DNA of 64,000 bases from Hydrogenedens sp964549105 (GCA_964549105.1 CAZJTZ010000017.1:1-64000); one strand, 5' to 3'; shown: positions 26,849 through 36,002, counted from the first letter of the stretch. Program-made: numbers and translations. The notes: generated from the sequence alone by a model not told the origin.

Positions 26849-27963
26849 TCGGGTCAAATTTGACTACGCTTGTGTTAGAACTTGATTACCTGCGTAAAAA
26901 ACCAACCCATGGCACGACTCATCCAGTTATTTTTATTCAGTTAAAGAAAATTTTTCACCTTCTGGAAAGTATTGGCTCGGCAAGAATTGAGGGAAATCGC
27001 ACAACCTTAGCAGAGTATATTGAAAGAAAAATTGAAGGTGGCAAAACTAAGGATGAGAGATTTTTAGAAATTGAAAATAACGAAAAGGCATTAAATTTTA
27101 TAGAAGAGAATATTAATGATTATGAAATAAACCGTGCTTTTTTAAGTGAAATACACAAAATTATTACTAAAAATCTTACTCCTCCTCCAAAGGGAGAAGG
27201 AAGTAATGAGCCAGGGAATTATAGAAAAGTTAATGTGTCTCTTACTGGTTCTTCGCATATTCCGCCAGATGTTTCAACAGTCAATTCTTATATGGAGGAA
27301 CTTTTCAATTTTATAAATAAGCCAGACCTGCCTCAATGTGACCTCTTGAAGGTTGCAATTGCCCATCATAGATTTGCATGGATACATCCTTTTGATAATG
27401 GCAATGGTAGAGTGGTTCGATTACTTACTTACGCAATGCTTATTAAATATGGGTTTAGAGTCCATGTTGACGGTAGAATTTTAAATCCAACGGCTGTTTT
27501 TTGCAGTGATAGAGAAAAGTATTATTACTATTTGTCTCTGGCAGATGAGGGTAGTGATAAAGGGTTGCTATCCTGGTGCGAGTATGTGCTTAATGGATTG
27601 AAAAATGAAATCAATAAAATTGACAATTTGCTCGATTATCAATTTTTACAAACAAAGATTTTATTGCCAGCAATAAATTCTGCTTTGGAAAGAAAATATA
27701 TAACTGAAAAAGAATATAAAATTCTAAAGGTGTCAGTTGAAAAACAAATTATAAGAGCAAACGATATAAAGCAACTTTTTCCAGAAAAGATACCTGCTGT
27801 GATTTCCAGATATATCAAAAAATTAATAGATAAAAAAATGTTGCAACCAGAGGAGGACAAGAGCAGAAAATATGTCCTTTGCTTTGAAAATAACTATTTA
27901 TTGCGTGAAGTTATAAAAATGCTCGATAAAGAACAAATGCTACCTATGTCTATTAATCAGTAG
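26800..27963 (+). CDS. Fic-domain protein (predicted AMP-transferase)
   Basis: A 387-residue Fic protein counted from ATG 26800, which follows GGAAA; an in-frame ATG at 26788 would add four residues. The N-terminal helix carries the inhibitory motif SARIEG near residue 60 (class with intramolecular inhibition: Ser...Glu-Gly). The Fic core motif HPFDNGNGRVVR starts near residue 196 and is complete. A winged-helix-like C-terminal domain (about 300-385) ends the protein. Such proteins AMPylate themselves or other proteins once the inhibitory Glu is displaced; the target is unknown. The promoter and first codons are duplicated after the next gene. Confidence 0.88.
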   Translation: MTANFRHTDLHLVEPPFGSNLTTLVLELDYLRKKPTHGTTHPVIFIQLKKIFHLLESIGSARIEGNRTTLAEYIERKIEGGKTKDERFLEIENNEKALNFIEENINDYEINRAFLSEIHKIITKNLTPPPKGEGSNEPGNYRKVNVSLTGSSHIPPDVSTVNSYMEELFNFINKPDLPQCDLLKVAIAHHRFAWIHPFDNGNGRVVRLLTYAMLIKYGFRVHVDGRILNPTAVFCSDREKYYYYLSLADEGSDKGLLSWCEYVLNGLKNEINKIDNLLDYQFLQTKILLPAINSALERKYITEKEYKILKVSVEKQIIRANDIKQLFPEKIPAVISRYIKKLIDKKMLQPEEDKSRKYVLCFENNYLLREVIKMLDKEQMLPMSINQ

Positions 27964-28101
27964 ATACATCATGTATCTTTGGTTTACTGTTAAAAAAAGT
28001 TTTTCAAAAGATAATATGACAATTTATAAAACCTTAAAGAGTGATATAAAATAAACGAAGATGAAAAAAATGATAAAGAATTCAGTCGAGGTTAATTAAT
28101 T

Positions 28102-29121
28102 ATGTTTAAACTTTGGAGTGAATTAAGTCCAGAAGCAATGAAGGAATTAAAACCAGATTTAGGTATTAGGAGTTGGGATTCTTTAAAAGAAGATGAAAAA
28201 TATAAAATTTGGAAGCATTTAGAAATATATTTTTTTGAAAATAGAATAAGGACAGACTTTGAAACAGAATATTATGAATTTTATGGAATATCTTCTGAAG
28301 AAAAAAAACGAAAAATGAACCGTATTTTTAATTCAATAAAGGAACTTAATAATAAGTATAAAACAAAAAGTTACGCTTCAGAATATTTAGAAAATAGAGT
28401 ATTTAATTCGTATAACTCTGATATTTCAGCTTGTTCTGACTTTTACAATATTTTTATGAATGAAAATAAACATGTTGTGCTGGAATTGCTTTCTTTATAC
28501 TGCGCTCAATTGATTTCTGAGAGAGAAAAGAGTTCTCCAATCAAAAAGGAAGAAAATGAATCAGAAGAAGATTTTCAAAATAGATTAGAAGCTTGGAGAT
28601 GGGAAGAATTTGATAGATTTGCGAAAGATTTAAATGAAGTTTTTACCGCTTTTGGTGTAGATGTTTATTTAACACGACAAGGTTTTATTCCGCGCCAGGA
28701 CGAAAAAATTATTAAAGAAATTTATGAACCAGTTTTACAATTTTTATCGAATCCAAAGTGGAAAGATGTCAATAGAATTTTATCAGATAGTTTTGATGAA
28801 TATAGGAAAAATACCCCTATAGGATATAGTAATTGCATAACTTATACAGTCTCTGCCATCCAGGCATTCTTACAAATTTTAGTTTATGGAAAAACTAGCA
28901 AAGGGTCAATTAGTGATTTAATTGCAACTGGACAAAATGAAAATTTAATCCCTAAAGATTTTTTTACAAAACAGATTTTTAAAAATATGGAATCTATTTT
29001 TGCAAAAGAGAGGAAGGATAAAGGGACAGCACATCCTAATAAGGAATATGCGGATGAAAAGGTTGCTCGAACAATATTAAATTTAGCAATGGTGTTTCTA
29101 CAACATTGCATTCAAAAATGA
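28102..29121 (+). CDS. Abortive-infection-like protein with HEPN-type C-terminus
   Basis: A 339-residue soluble protein that I cannot place with certainty. The first half is highly charged and helical. The middle (IYEPVLQFLSNPKWKDVNRI, then a regular helical pair up to FLQILVYGK) resembles the shape of AbiJ/STM4504-type proteins. The C-terminus has RKDKGTAH (Arg304, His311) followed by a helix NLAMVFLQHC, fitting the Rx4-6H HEPN ribonuclease pattern. GAGG 9 bases before the ATG supports the start. It lies 138 bases after the Fic gene, inside the same 157-bp direct repeats, and is probably part of the same accessory defence module. Confidence 0.55.
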   Translation: MFKLWSELSPEAMKELKPDLGIRSWDSLKEDEKYKIWKHLEIYFFENRIRTDFETEYYEFYGISSEEKKRKMNRIFNSIKELNNKYKTKSYASEYLENRVFNSYNSDISACSDFYNIFMNENKHVVLELLSLYCAQLISEREKSSPIKKEENESEEDFQNRLEAWRWEEFDRFAKDLNEVFTAFGVDVYLTRQGFIPRQDEKIIKEIYEPVLQFLSNPKWKDVNRILSDSFDEYRKNTPIGYSNCITYTVSAIQAFLQILVYGKTSKGSISDLIATGQNENLIPKDFFTKQIFKNMESIFAKERKDKGTAHPNKEYADEKVARTILNLAMVFLQHCIQK

Positions 29122-29234
29122 CTATGCATTACAAGATATATAATTTAATAAAAGAATTATTTGGATAATGTTAAAATATCAAAATTCGATAGAGTGTCTG
29201 ACAAGTTATTATAAAATTGCTGTAGCAAACTTAT

Positions 29235-29391
29235 TTGTTAAATGTTATATTTAGAAATTGTTAAATGTTTAGTTCCTTATAAGTTTACAATGTGCCCTAA
29301 AATCGGCTATGATATGATATATAATGTTAAATGTTGGAAACTATGACTGCAAATTTTAGACATACTGATTTACATTTAGTAGAACCTCCCA
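29235..29391. repeat. 157-bp direct repeat, right copy
   Basis: Second copy of 26692-26848, same orientation and gap-free. Homology stops within the 16th-17th codon of the Fic frame. Confidence 0.9.
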
Positions 29392-29396
29392 TTTAG
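29343..29396 (+). pseudogene. Truncated Fic gene start
   Basis: ATG plus 15 codons identical in protein sequence to the intact Fic gene (MTANFRHTDLHLVEPP), then one unrelated codon and TAG. The rest of the gene is absent. The preceding promoter sequence and GGAAA site are retained. Confidence 0.85.
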
Positions 29397-29431
29397 TTAT
29401 CTCTATCAACAACAGACTCCTTATATGAGAG

Positions 29432-30316
29432 TTAATGCTCGTGCTTATTTTCACCATCTACACATTTTTCACATTCGGATTGGATTACAGAATGAGTAAT
29501 GTTGTATTTTGATTTGACCATTTCATTTATATCCGAAACTATTTGATTGATAGACTTAATGTCCTTTTCATCTATCAAGATATGAGAATTGAGTGAATAT
29601 AAATCTGAGGATAAACTCCAAACATGCAAATCGTGAATTTCTTTAACACCCTTTATCTTTTTAATGTCATTAGATAAATCTTTCAAATCAATGTGCTTCG
29701 GTGTCGCTTCCATGAGAATATAAGCAGACTCTTTTATGAGTTGCAGGGAACTTCTAAGAATGAACAGCCCAATCATAATGCTTATTATAGGGTCGAAAAT
29801 GTAGTTATTCGTAATAACAATTAGAATACCTGCAATAACCACACCGATAGACGATAACAGGTCGCTTAATACATGAAGATACGCCCCCCTTATGTTCAGA
29901 TTTTCTTGCTCATACCCCTGCATTTTTATCACAACATACAAATTGGCTATAAGCCCAACGATTGATATGATAAGCATCTCCGGACCTTTTATTGACTGGG
30001 GCGAAAGGAACCGTCTATAAGATTCATAAAAGATGTAGATAGTTACGAGTAACAACACAACACCGTTTGTAATTGCCGAAAATATTTCACCCCGATAAAA
30101 GCCAAATGTAAAATTCTGTGTTGCCCTTTTTTGTGAAAGTCTCATTGAAAAATAAGTCAACAAAATAGCAAGCAAATCAATAAGAACATGACCTGCATCA
30201 CCCAACAAAGCCAGACTATTCGTAAAAATACCTCCACCTACCTCTACCAGCAAGATAAACAAGGATAGAAGAATGAAAATTCTAAATTCCTTTTGCAAAA
30301 TATCCCTTGAAATCAT
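29432..30316 (-). CDS. Cation diffusion facilitator (zinc/divalent metal exporter)
   Basis: A 294-residue CDF transporter with six transmembrane helices. Metal-site motifs are on helix 2 (LLGDAGHVLID, HxxxD) and helix 5 (HVLSDLLSSIGV, HxxxD), the pattern typical of Zn/Cd exporters of the CzcD/ZitB type. The cytoplasmic C-terminal domain (about 205-294) includes HDLHVWSLSSD and ends in a His/Cys-rich tail (CEKCVDGENKHEH). It overlaps the PadR gene by 4 bases and is thus probably co-expressed and controlled by it. Confidence 0.9.
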   Translation of the reverse strand: MISRDILQKEFRIFILLSLFILLVEVGGGIFTNSLALLGDAGHVLIDLLAILLTYFSMRLSQKRATQNFTFGFYRGEIFSAITNGVVLLLVTIYIFYESYRRFLSPQSIKGPEMLIISIVGLIANLYVVIKMQGYEQENLNIRGAYLHVLSDLLSSIGVVIAGILIVITNNYIFDPIISIMIGLFILRSSLQLIKESAYILMEATPKHIDLKDLSNDIKKIKGVKEIHDLHVWSLSSDLYSLNSHILIDEKDIKSINQIVSDINEMVKSKYNITHSVIQSECEKCVDGENKHEH

Positions 30317-30609
30317 ACCATTACTTCCTTAATTAATTCTTTAATCCTTTCTTTTACTTCAATAAACGCTTTCTTGCCCTTTGCCGTTGTTTTATAATAT
30401 TTCCGTATCTTTCCCTCAACAAGTTTTTTATAAGATTTAAGGTATTTTTCCTTTTCTAAAGAATGAAGTATAGGATAGAGTGTGCCAGGACTGAGTTTAT
30501 ACCCATGCCTGCCCAATTCTTCTATTAACCAGAGTCCGTAAACAGGTTGTTTAATAGCGTGGTAAAGGATATGTATCTTTATAAAACCCAGAAAAAAATC
30601 ATGTATCAT
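30313..30609 (-). CDS. PadR-family transcriptional regulator
   Basis: A 98-residue PadR regulator: a winged helix with LWLIEELGRHGYKLSPGTLY and the conserved PILHSLEKEKYLKSY, followed by a short C-terminal helix. PadR proteins usually repress their own operon until an effector binds. The 4-base overlap with the downstream CDF exporter gene makes it the likely regulator of metal export; the effector may be a metal but no Cys/His site is obvious in this protein. A candidate operator lies directly upstream. Confidence 0.88.
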   Translation of the reverse strand: MIHDFFLGFIKIHILYHAIKQPVYGLWLIEELGRHGYKLSPGTLYPILHSLEKEKYLKSYKKLVEGKIRKYYKTTAKGKKAFIEVKERIKELIKEVMV

Positions 30610-30619
30610 AATATATTAC

Positions 30620-30655
30620 TATCACTTTCCGTTATCGTTATCCGTTATCGTGATA
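30620..30655 (-). promoter_or_regulatory. Candidate PadR operator
   Basis: Between 11 and 46 bases upstream of the PadR start lie an inverted pair TATCAC (30620-30625) / GTGATA (30650-30655) and, inside it, two head-to-tail copies of CCGTTATCG (30629-30637 and 30642-30650) at 13-base spacing. Confidence 0.5.
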
Positions 30656-30796
30656 CAATTATAACAAAAAGAATTAAATTGTTCAAGACAGAATTTAAAC
30701 CCAATAAATTCTATTGTCTTTAACACAAATTATTTGTATAATTAATTACTTAAAATAGTTGAATATAAAGGCTTCAAAAGGAAAGGTATATCCAAC

Positions 30797-32248
30797 ATGA
30801 ATTTCGACAAATATCGTAATAAAAAAATAGGTATTGTTGGTGCAGGTCCAGGTGGCCTTACATCTGGTATGTTGCTTGCAAGTAAAGGTTTTGATGTAAC
30901 TATATTTGAAAAAGCAGACCGTGTCGGTGGAAGAAATGCTTCCTTTGACCTTGAGGGGTTTAAGTTTGACTTAGGTCCAACATTTTTAATGTTAAAACCT
31001 ATATTAGATGATGTTTTTCGAGAATCAGGTAAAGATGTGAACAATTATCTGACTTTTTATGACCTTGACCCAATGTATGAATTAGTATTTAAAGATAAAA
31101 AAGTTTCTATAAGTCGTAATCATGATAAAACCTATGAAGAAATAAGAAAATATTTTTCAGGAGAAGAACAGGGGTTTATAAAACTTTTAGAAAGAGAAAA
31201 AATACGATTTGAAAAAGCCTTTAATTGTTTAAAAAAAGATTATAGTTCTATATGGAAACTTTTTAATTTAGATTTAATTCGTTTTATTCCCTGGCTTTCT
31301 TTTCCTAAAAGTATGTATGAGGAACTCGGTAATTATTTTAAAAGTGACGAATTAAAAATAAGTTTTACATTTCAGTCAAAGTATATAGGCATGTCCCCTT
31401 GGGATTGTCCAGCAGCATACATGATTATCCCTTATATTGAACATAATTTTGGAATTTATCATGTCAAAGGTGGATTATCAGAAATCTCTGAAGCAATGAA
31501 GAGAGTGTTTTTAGAATACGAAGGTAAATTATTATTAAATACAAAGGTAAAAAAAATTCAAAATAGCGATGTAACATTAGAAAATGGTGAAAACATTCAT
31601 TTTGATAAAGTAATAATAAATGCAGATGTAGGCTATGCTTTCAAAGAACTTCTTGATTACAATGATTTAAGTCATAAAAAATTTTCTTGTTCTACATTTA
31701 TGCTCTATCTGGGGCTTGATAAGAATCCTAATACTGCTCACCATACAATATTTTTTTCAAACGATTATCATCAATTTGTAGATAGCATATTTCACACAAA
31801 AAAGTTAAACTATGACATTTCCCTATATGTACGAAATGCTTCTGTTATTGACCCAACATTGGCTCCCGATGGCATGTATAATGTCTACATCCTTGTTCCT
31901 ACTCCAAACAATAAAGCAAACATTAATTGGGAGAAAGAAGCAAATGCTTATAGATATAATGTGATAAAAAAATTTTCTGAAAAAGTAGGTTTTGATGTAG
32001 AAAAACATATAGTTACTGAAAAAGTTATTACACCACAAGATTGGGAACAACAATATAATGTTTTTCTGGGTGCTACCTTTAATCTTGCCCATACATTAGA
32101 CCAAATGCTTTATTTTAGACCACATAACAAATTGAATCCATATCAATACCTTGTAGGAGGTGGAACAAATCCAGGGAGTGGCTTACCTACAATTTATATG
32201 TCCGGTAGAATAGCAAGCGAACTTATTACTAAAGAATTTACTGATTAA
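30797..32248 (+). CDS. CrtI-type phytoene/carotenoid desaturase-like oxidoreductase
   Basis: A 483-residue FAD enzyme with the N-terminal dinucleotide fold IGIVGAGPGGLTSGMLLASK, the EKADRVGGRNASF segment and the C-terminal FAD-binding signature YLVGGGTNPGSGLPTIYMSG, which define the CrtI/CrtN family. The family desaturates phytoene or related C30/C40 precursors. No phytoene or squalene synthase gene is nearby, so the substrate is undefined and another polyene or isoprenoid substrate is possible. AAGGAAAGG precedes the ATG. The dehydrogenase gene follows by 42 bases. Confidence 0.8.
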   Translation: MNFDKYRNKKIGIVGAGPGGLTSGMLLASKGFDVTIFEKADRVGGRNASFDLEGFKFDLGPTFLMLKPILDDVFRESGKDVNNYLTFYDLDPMYELVFKDKKVSISRNHDKTYEEIRKYFSGEEQGFIKLLEREKIRFEKAFNCLKKDYSSIWKLFNLDLIRFIPWLSFPKSMYEELGNYFKSDELKISFTFQSKYIGMSPWDCPAAYMIIPYIEHNFGIYHVKGGLSEISEAMKRVFLEYEGKLLLNTKVKKIQNSDVTLENGENIHFDKVIINADVGYAFKELLDYNDLSHKKFSCSTFMLYLGLDKNPNTAHHTIFFSNDYHQFVDSIFHTKKLNYDISLYVRNASVIDPTLAPDGMYNVYILVPTPNNKANINWEKEANAYRYNVIKKFSEKVGFDVEKHIVTEKVITPQDWEQQYNVFLGATFNLAHTLDQMLYFRPHNKLNPYQYLVGGGTNPGSGLPTIYMSGRIASELITKEFTD

Positions 32249-32290
32249 ATGCCATTAAAAATAGTTTAAAATAAAGAAAAAATAGAAACC

Positions 32291-33247
32291 ATGAAAGCAC
32301 TTTCTTTTGATGGCGCAAAGTTGAATTTTGTTGATATAGATACCCCTCTACGAAGGGAGGGTGAAGTTTTAATCAAGGTCCGGATGGCGGGGATTTGCAA
32401 GACAGATTTGGAAATAATAAAGGGGTATATGAATTTTCAAGGGGTATTGGGACATGAATTTATAGGTGAAGTAGTTGAGGCGGATAATAAAAAGTTAATT
32501 GGTAACCGAGTGGTTGGGGAGATTAATTGTCCCTGTTACTCTTGTTCCTTTTGCATGAGCGGGATGGGAAACCATTGCCCGAATAGGACTGTTCTGGGTA
32601 TCTCAAAACGGAGTGGTGTTTTTGCAGAATACACAAGTTTGCCGGAGAAAAATTTACACCTTGTTCCTCCCGAGCTGTCTGATGAAATTGCCGTTTTTAC
32701 TGAGCCTGTGGCAGCAGGCTATCGCATATTAGAGCAAGTGCACTTTAATCCCAATGGTAAAGTGGTTGTTTTAGGTGATGGTCGAATGGGTCAAATCATT
32801 TCACAGATTATAAAGCCGTATGTTCAAAAATTGTTGTGTGTAGGGAAATACACGCATAAATTAGAATTCTTAAATAAGGTGGGAATTGAAACATGTCTGC
32901 TTGGCCAGTGTAAAGTTAATAATATGGATGTAGTAATTGATGCAACAGGAAATCCATCTGCTCAAACCTATGCTTTGAATCTATTACGCCCACAGGGAAT
33001 TTTGGTTATGAAAAGCACCACAGAAAGTCCAAATAATATTAACCTGTCCAAATTAGTCGTTGATGAAATCACTCTTATTGGTTCTCGTTGTGGTCCCTTT
33101 GAACCTGCATTAAGAGGATTATTAGATAAGACAGTAAAAGTAGATTATATGATTAGTCATAAATTTCCTTTTGAAGAATCATTGAGCGCATTTAAATTAG
33201 CCCAGCGTAAGGACTGTATGAAGGTATTAATAGATTTTCGTAAGTAA
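32291..33247 (+). CDS. Zinc-dependent medium-chain dehydrogenase
   Basis: A 318-residue MDR alcohol/sugar dehydrogenase. Catalytic-zinc residues are seen as AGICKTD and GHEFIGEVVE; the structural zinc site is CPCYSCSFCMSGMGNHC (four spaced Cys). The cofactor fold VVVLGDGRMGQIISQI has GDGRMG instead of the usual GxGxxG alanine/glycine form. It is slightly short for the family (usual 340-350), mostly from compact loops. The substrate is unknown; it is followed by an aldose-epimerase-like gene, hinting at sugar or polyol use. Confidence 0.85.
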   Translation: MKALSFDGAKLNFVDIDTPLRREGEVLIKVRMAGICKTDLEIIKGYMNFQGVLGHEFIGEVVEADNKKLIGNRVVGEINCPCYSCSFCMSGMGNHCPNRTVLGISKRSGVFAEYTSLPEKNLHLVPPELSDEIAVFTEPVAAGYRILEQVHFNPNGKVVVLGDGRMGQIISQIIKPYVQKLLCVGKYTHKLEFLNKVGIETCLLGQCKVNNMDVVIDATGNPSAQTYALNLLRPQGILVMKSTTESPNNINLSKLVVDEITLIGSRCGPFEPALRGLLDKTVKVDYMISHKFPFEESLSAFKLAQRKDCMKVLIDFRK

Positions 33248-33275
33248 AGTTATTCTTTCATTGAAGGAGACCTAT

Positions 33276-34394
33276 ATGAACAAAAAAGAAGGTAAATTAC
33301 AAGAGTGGTTTAGCAAATATCCAACGGAGATAAAAAGGTATGTGGGGCAAATGGACCAACTTGCAGGGATTCAAACATCCATACTCCAAAATGGCAAGGC
33401 ATTTCCTTCGCGTTCTGCTTATGTCTACAACGGCTCTGGTTTAGAATTCACTGTGTATTTAGACCGCTGCATGGATATTTCTCATGCGGTATTTAAAGGT
33501 ATTCCTTTAAGTTGGCGTGCCACACCAGGAGATGTGGCACCTTTCTATTACGAGCCAGAAGGCACTCGTTGGTTACGCAATTATTTTGGCGGTTTAGTAA
33601 CAACTTGTGGAGTGACAAATGTCGGACCTCCCTGCGAGAATAGCGAACTAACAGGCGAAGGTTTGCATGGAAGAATAAGCAATACACCCGCGGAAGATGT
33701 TTGTATCGAAAAGAATTGGGAACAGGGTAAATATGTTTTACGCATAAAAGGCAGAATGCGTCAAACAGCCCTTTTTGCAGAGAATATCGTTGTTGAAAGA
33801 GAAATTAAAACCTTTTTAGGTGCTTGCTACTTTCAAATAACCGACACCATAACCAATGAAGGCTTTCGTAAAACCCCTTTTATGATGTTATATCATTGCA
33901 ATATGGGTTGGCCTGTGGTTAATGAAAACGCCAGGGTTTGTATCCCTGCTAAAAAAACTATTCCCAGAGATGATATTGCAAAGATGGGTAAAGACCCCTG
34001 GTTCGAAATAACTGCACCTGAGGTAGATTATCTAGAACGGGTCTATTTCCATGATGTCAAGACGCAGAAAGATGGAAGTGTAATTGTAGGAGTATTCCAT
34101 AGTAAACCTATGTTAGTGCCAGATTTTTATGGCGTGTATATAAAATACAAAAAATCGCAACTTCCAAAATTAGTTCAGTGGAAAATGTTGGGTGCAGGTG
34201 AGTATGTAATTGGACTTGAACCCTGTAACGCAGGTGTTTTGGGTAGAGATGAGACAGAAAAACGAGGCGAATTGGAATATCTGCAACCTGGAGAAGTCCG
34301 AAAGCATGAAATTGAGATTGGCGTAATTGATACCAAATTGAGCAACTATTTCCAGAAAAATTGTGAGGAAATTGTAGGGAAAAGACATTTTTAG
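33276..34394 (+). CDS. DUF4432 aldose-1-epimerase-like protein
   Basis: A 372-residue galactose-mutarotase-fold protein of the DUF4432 branch: LDRCMDISHAVFKGIPLSW, LVTTCGVTNVGPP, GLHGRISNTPAEDV and MMLYHCNMGWPVVNENA, ending GLEPCNAGVLGR. The conserved His/Glu residues of the active cleft are present, so sugar mutarotation or a related sugar transformation is likely. I start it at ATG 33276, which has GAAGGAGA at ideal spacing; the frame is open 5 codons further up to a TTG. Confidence 0.85.
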   Translation: MNKKEGKLQEWFSKYPTEIKRYVGQMDQLAGIQTSILQNGKAFPSRSAYVYNGSGLEFTVYLDRCMDISHAVFKGIPLSWRATPGDVAPFYYEPEGTRWLRNYFGGLVTTCGVTNVGPPCENSELTGEGLHGRISNTPAEDVCIEKNWEQGKYVLRIKGRMRQTALFAENIVVEREIKTFLGACYFQITDTITNEGFRKTPFMMLYHCNMGWPVVNENARVCIPAKKTIPRDDIAKMGKDPWFEITAPEVDYLERVYFHDVKTQKDGSVIVGVFHSKPMLVPDFYGVYIKYKKSQLPKLVQWKMLGAGEYVIGLEPCNAGVLGRDETEKRGELEYLQPGEVRKHEIEIGVIDTKLSNYFQKNCEEIVGKRHF

Positions 34395-34505
34395 TATTGA
34401 CTTTTATTTAAAGAATTTGCTATATTAAAAAAACATTTTTAATATTTATAGTTTTTATATAATTTAACACCAAGAGTTACGGGATAATCGCAAGGAAAAA
34501 ATTTT

Positions 34506-35996
34506 ATGTTTATAGGTAGTCAATCTAATTCAACTATACTTGATATTTTGAGAATTGGGCTTCATGAAGTAATTAGAGCGACCGGGATACCTTCAGAAAT
34601 AAAAATTTCAACAGAAGGTTGTTCTATCATCGCTAAATCTAGTGATTTAAGTAAAAAAGTTGATTCGATGCAAATTACCTTTGTTTCCAAAGAATCAGAG
34701 AATCAAAATGAAATAACCAGGTCTTTTGAGGATACAAAACTGGGTGTTCGAGTAAGGTTTGAAGATGGTTTATGTAGAGTTTTAACACCTGGCTTTAATT
34801 GGAAACAACTTCCTCTTTTACTTCCTCTTGATAATGTTATTGAGGAACACGCCAAATCTTCGTTACGTTCCCGTACCTGGCAATTAGAAGTGATTTCTTA
34901 TGTAAACACAGGTTTTAATATCAATGTCATGCTCGAACAAATGAAAGCCCGAAATGCTTCCGATTTACATTTGAGAGCCGGTGCAAGACCTTATATCCGT
35001 GTAGATAACGACCTGACGCCTCTCGATATGCCCCCTTTAAACGCAGAAGACATGAAAGAACTGTTATATCAGTTGGGGGGTCAAGAACAAGTAGACATGC
35101 TTTTTACAGAGCGTGAAACAAGTTTTCAATACCACGCCGCAGGAGTGGGCTATTTGCGTTGTAGTGGTTATATTAAGATGGAAGCCCCTGCTCTGGCAAT
35201 TCGTTTAATTCCCGAAGAACCTTTACCTTTTGAAAAATTAAACATACCCGAAGTAGTTCGGGGTATTTGTAATAAACAAAGAGGTTTATTCCTGGTATGC
35301 GGTATTACGGGAAGTGGTAAGAGTACAACATTAGCCGCCATGGTAGATTATATAAACTCAACCCGTCCTGCAAATATTATAACGATTGAAGACCCTATAG
35401 AATATGTATATTCAGATAAAAAAAGTATTGTTTCTCAACGACAGGTAGGTAGAGATACATTATCCTTTGCAAATGCCTTACGCGGTTCCTTGCGTGAAGA
35501 CCCAGATGTCATCCTTGTAGGTGAAATGCGTGATAGAGATACCATTCGTGCAGGTCTGAGTGCGGCTGAAACCGGGCATCTCGTTTTTAGTACTCTCCAT
35601 ACGACAACCGCAGTGGATACAGTAAACCGTGTTATTAGTTATTTCCCTCAAACGGAACGAGACCTTATTCGTCAGGAACTAGCATTTACTTTACAGGGGG
35701 TTGTATGTCAAAGACTATTGAAAAGAATTGGTGGCGGAAGAATCCCTTGCCTGGAAATATTATTAGGTGGGAAACCTATCGTTCGTGATGCTATTATTGA
35801 AGGTGACCTGGATAAACTCTATGGAATTATTGAAGTAGATGGGGATATGAAGAGTTTTGACCAATATGCCGTTGAACTGTATCAGAAAGGTTTGGTTACC
35901 AAAGAAGAAGCCATGAGTGCCTGCTCTAATGAAGAAGCATTTGAAAGAATTATCTCTGGGATTAAATCTTCTGAAGGCAGAAAAATACTAAAATAA
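34506..35996 (+). CDS. PilT-like ATPase with a novel N-terminal domain
   Basis: A 496-residue protein. From about residue 139 it is a full PilT-type retraction ATPase: ASDLHLRAGARPYIR, Walker A GITGSGKSTT (266-275), the Asp box ITIEDPIEYVY, Walker B DPDVILVGEMRD, and the His box GHLVFSTLHT. PilT hexamers disassemble type IV pili at the inner membrane. Residues 1-135 are an extra domain I do not recognise (beta-rich, one Cys at 39 and 90). No other pilus gene is close by, so it may retract pili encoded elsewhere or act in another process. Confidence 0.88.
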   Translation: MFIGSQSNSTILDILRIGLHEVIRATGIPSEIKISTEGCSIIAKSSDLSKKVDSMQITFVSKESENQNEITRSFEDTKLGVRVRFEDGLCRVLTPGFNWKQLPLLLPLDNVIEEHAKSSLRSRTWQLEVISYVNTGFNINVMLEQMKARNASDLHLRAGARPYIRVDNDLTPLDMPPLNAEDMKELLYQLGGQEQVDMLFTERETSFQYHAAGVGYLRCSGYIKMEAPALAIRLIPEEPLPFEKLNIPEVVRGICNKQRGLFLVCGITGSGKSTTLAAMVDYINSTRPANIITIEDPIEYVYSDKKSIVSQRQVGRDTLSFANALRGSLREDPDVILVGEMRDRDTIRAGLSAAETGHLVFSTLHTTTAVDTVNRVISYFPQTERDLIRQELAFTLQGVVCQRLLKRIGGGRIPCLEILLGGKPIVRDAIIEGDLDKLYGIIEVDGDMKSFDQYAVELYQKGLVTKEEAMSACSNEEAFERIISGIKSSEGRKILK

Positions 35997-36002
35997 TTTC
36001 TG

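Larger units (their letters stand above)
29122..29431. other. Gap with truncated copy of the Fic 5' region
   Basis: 310 bases: about 110 bases of AT-rich sequence, then the right 157-bp repeat, which ends 40 bases before the stop of the convergent CDF gene. Confidence 0.8.
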
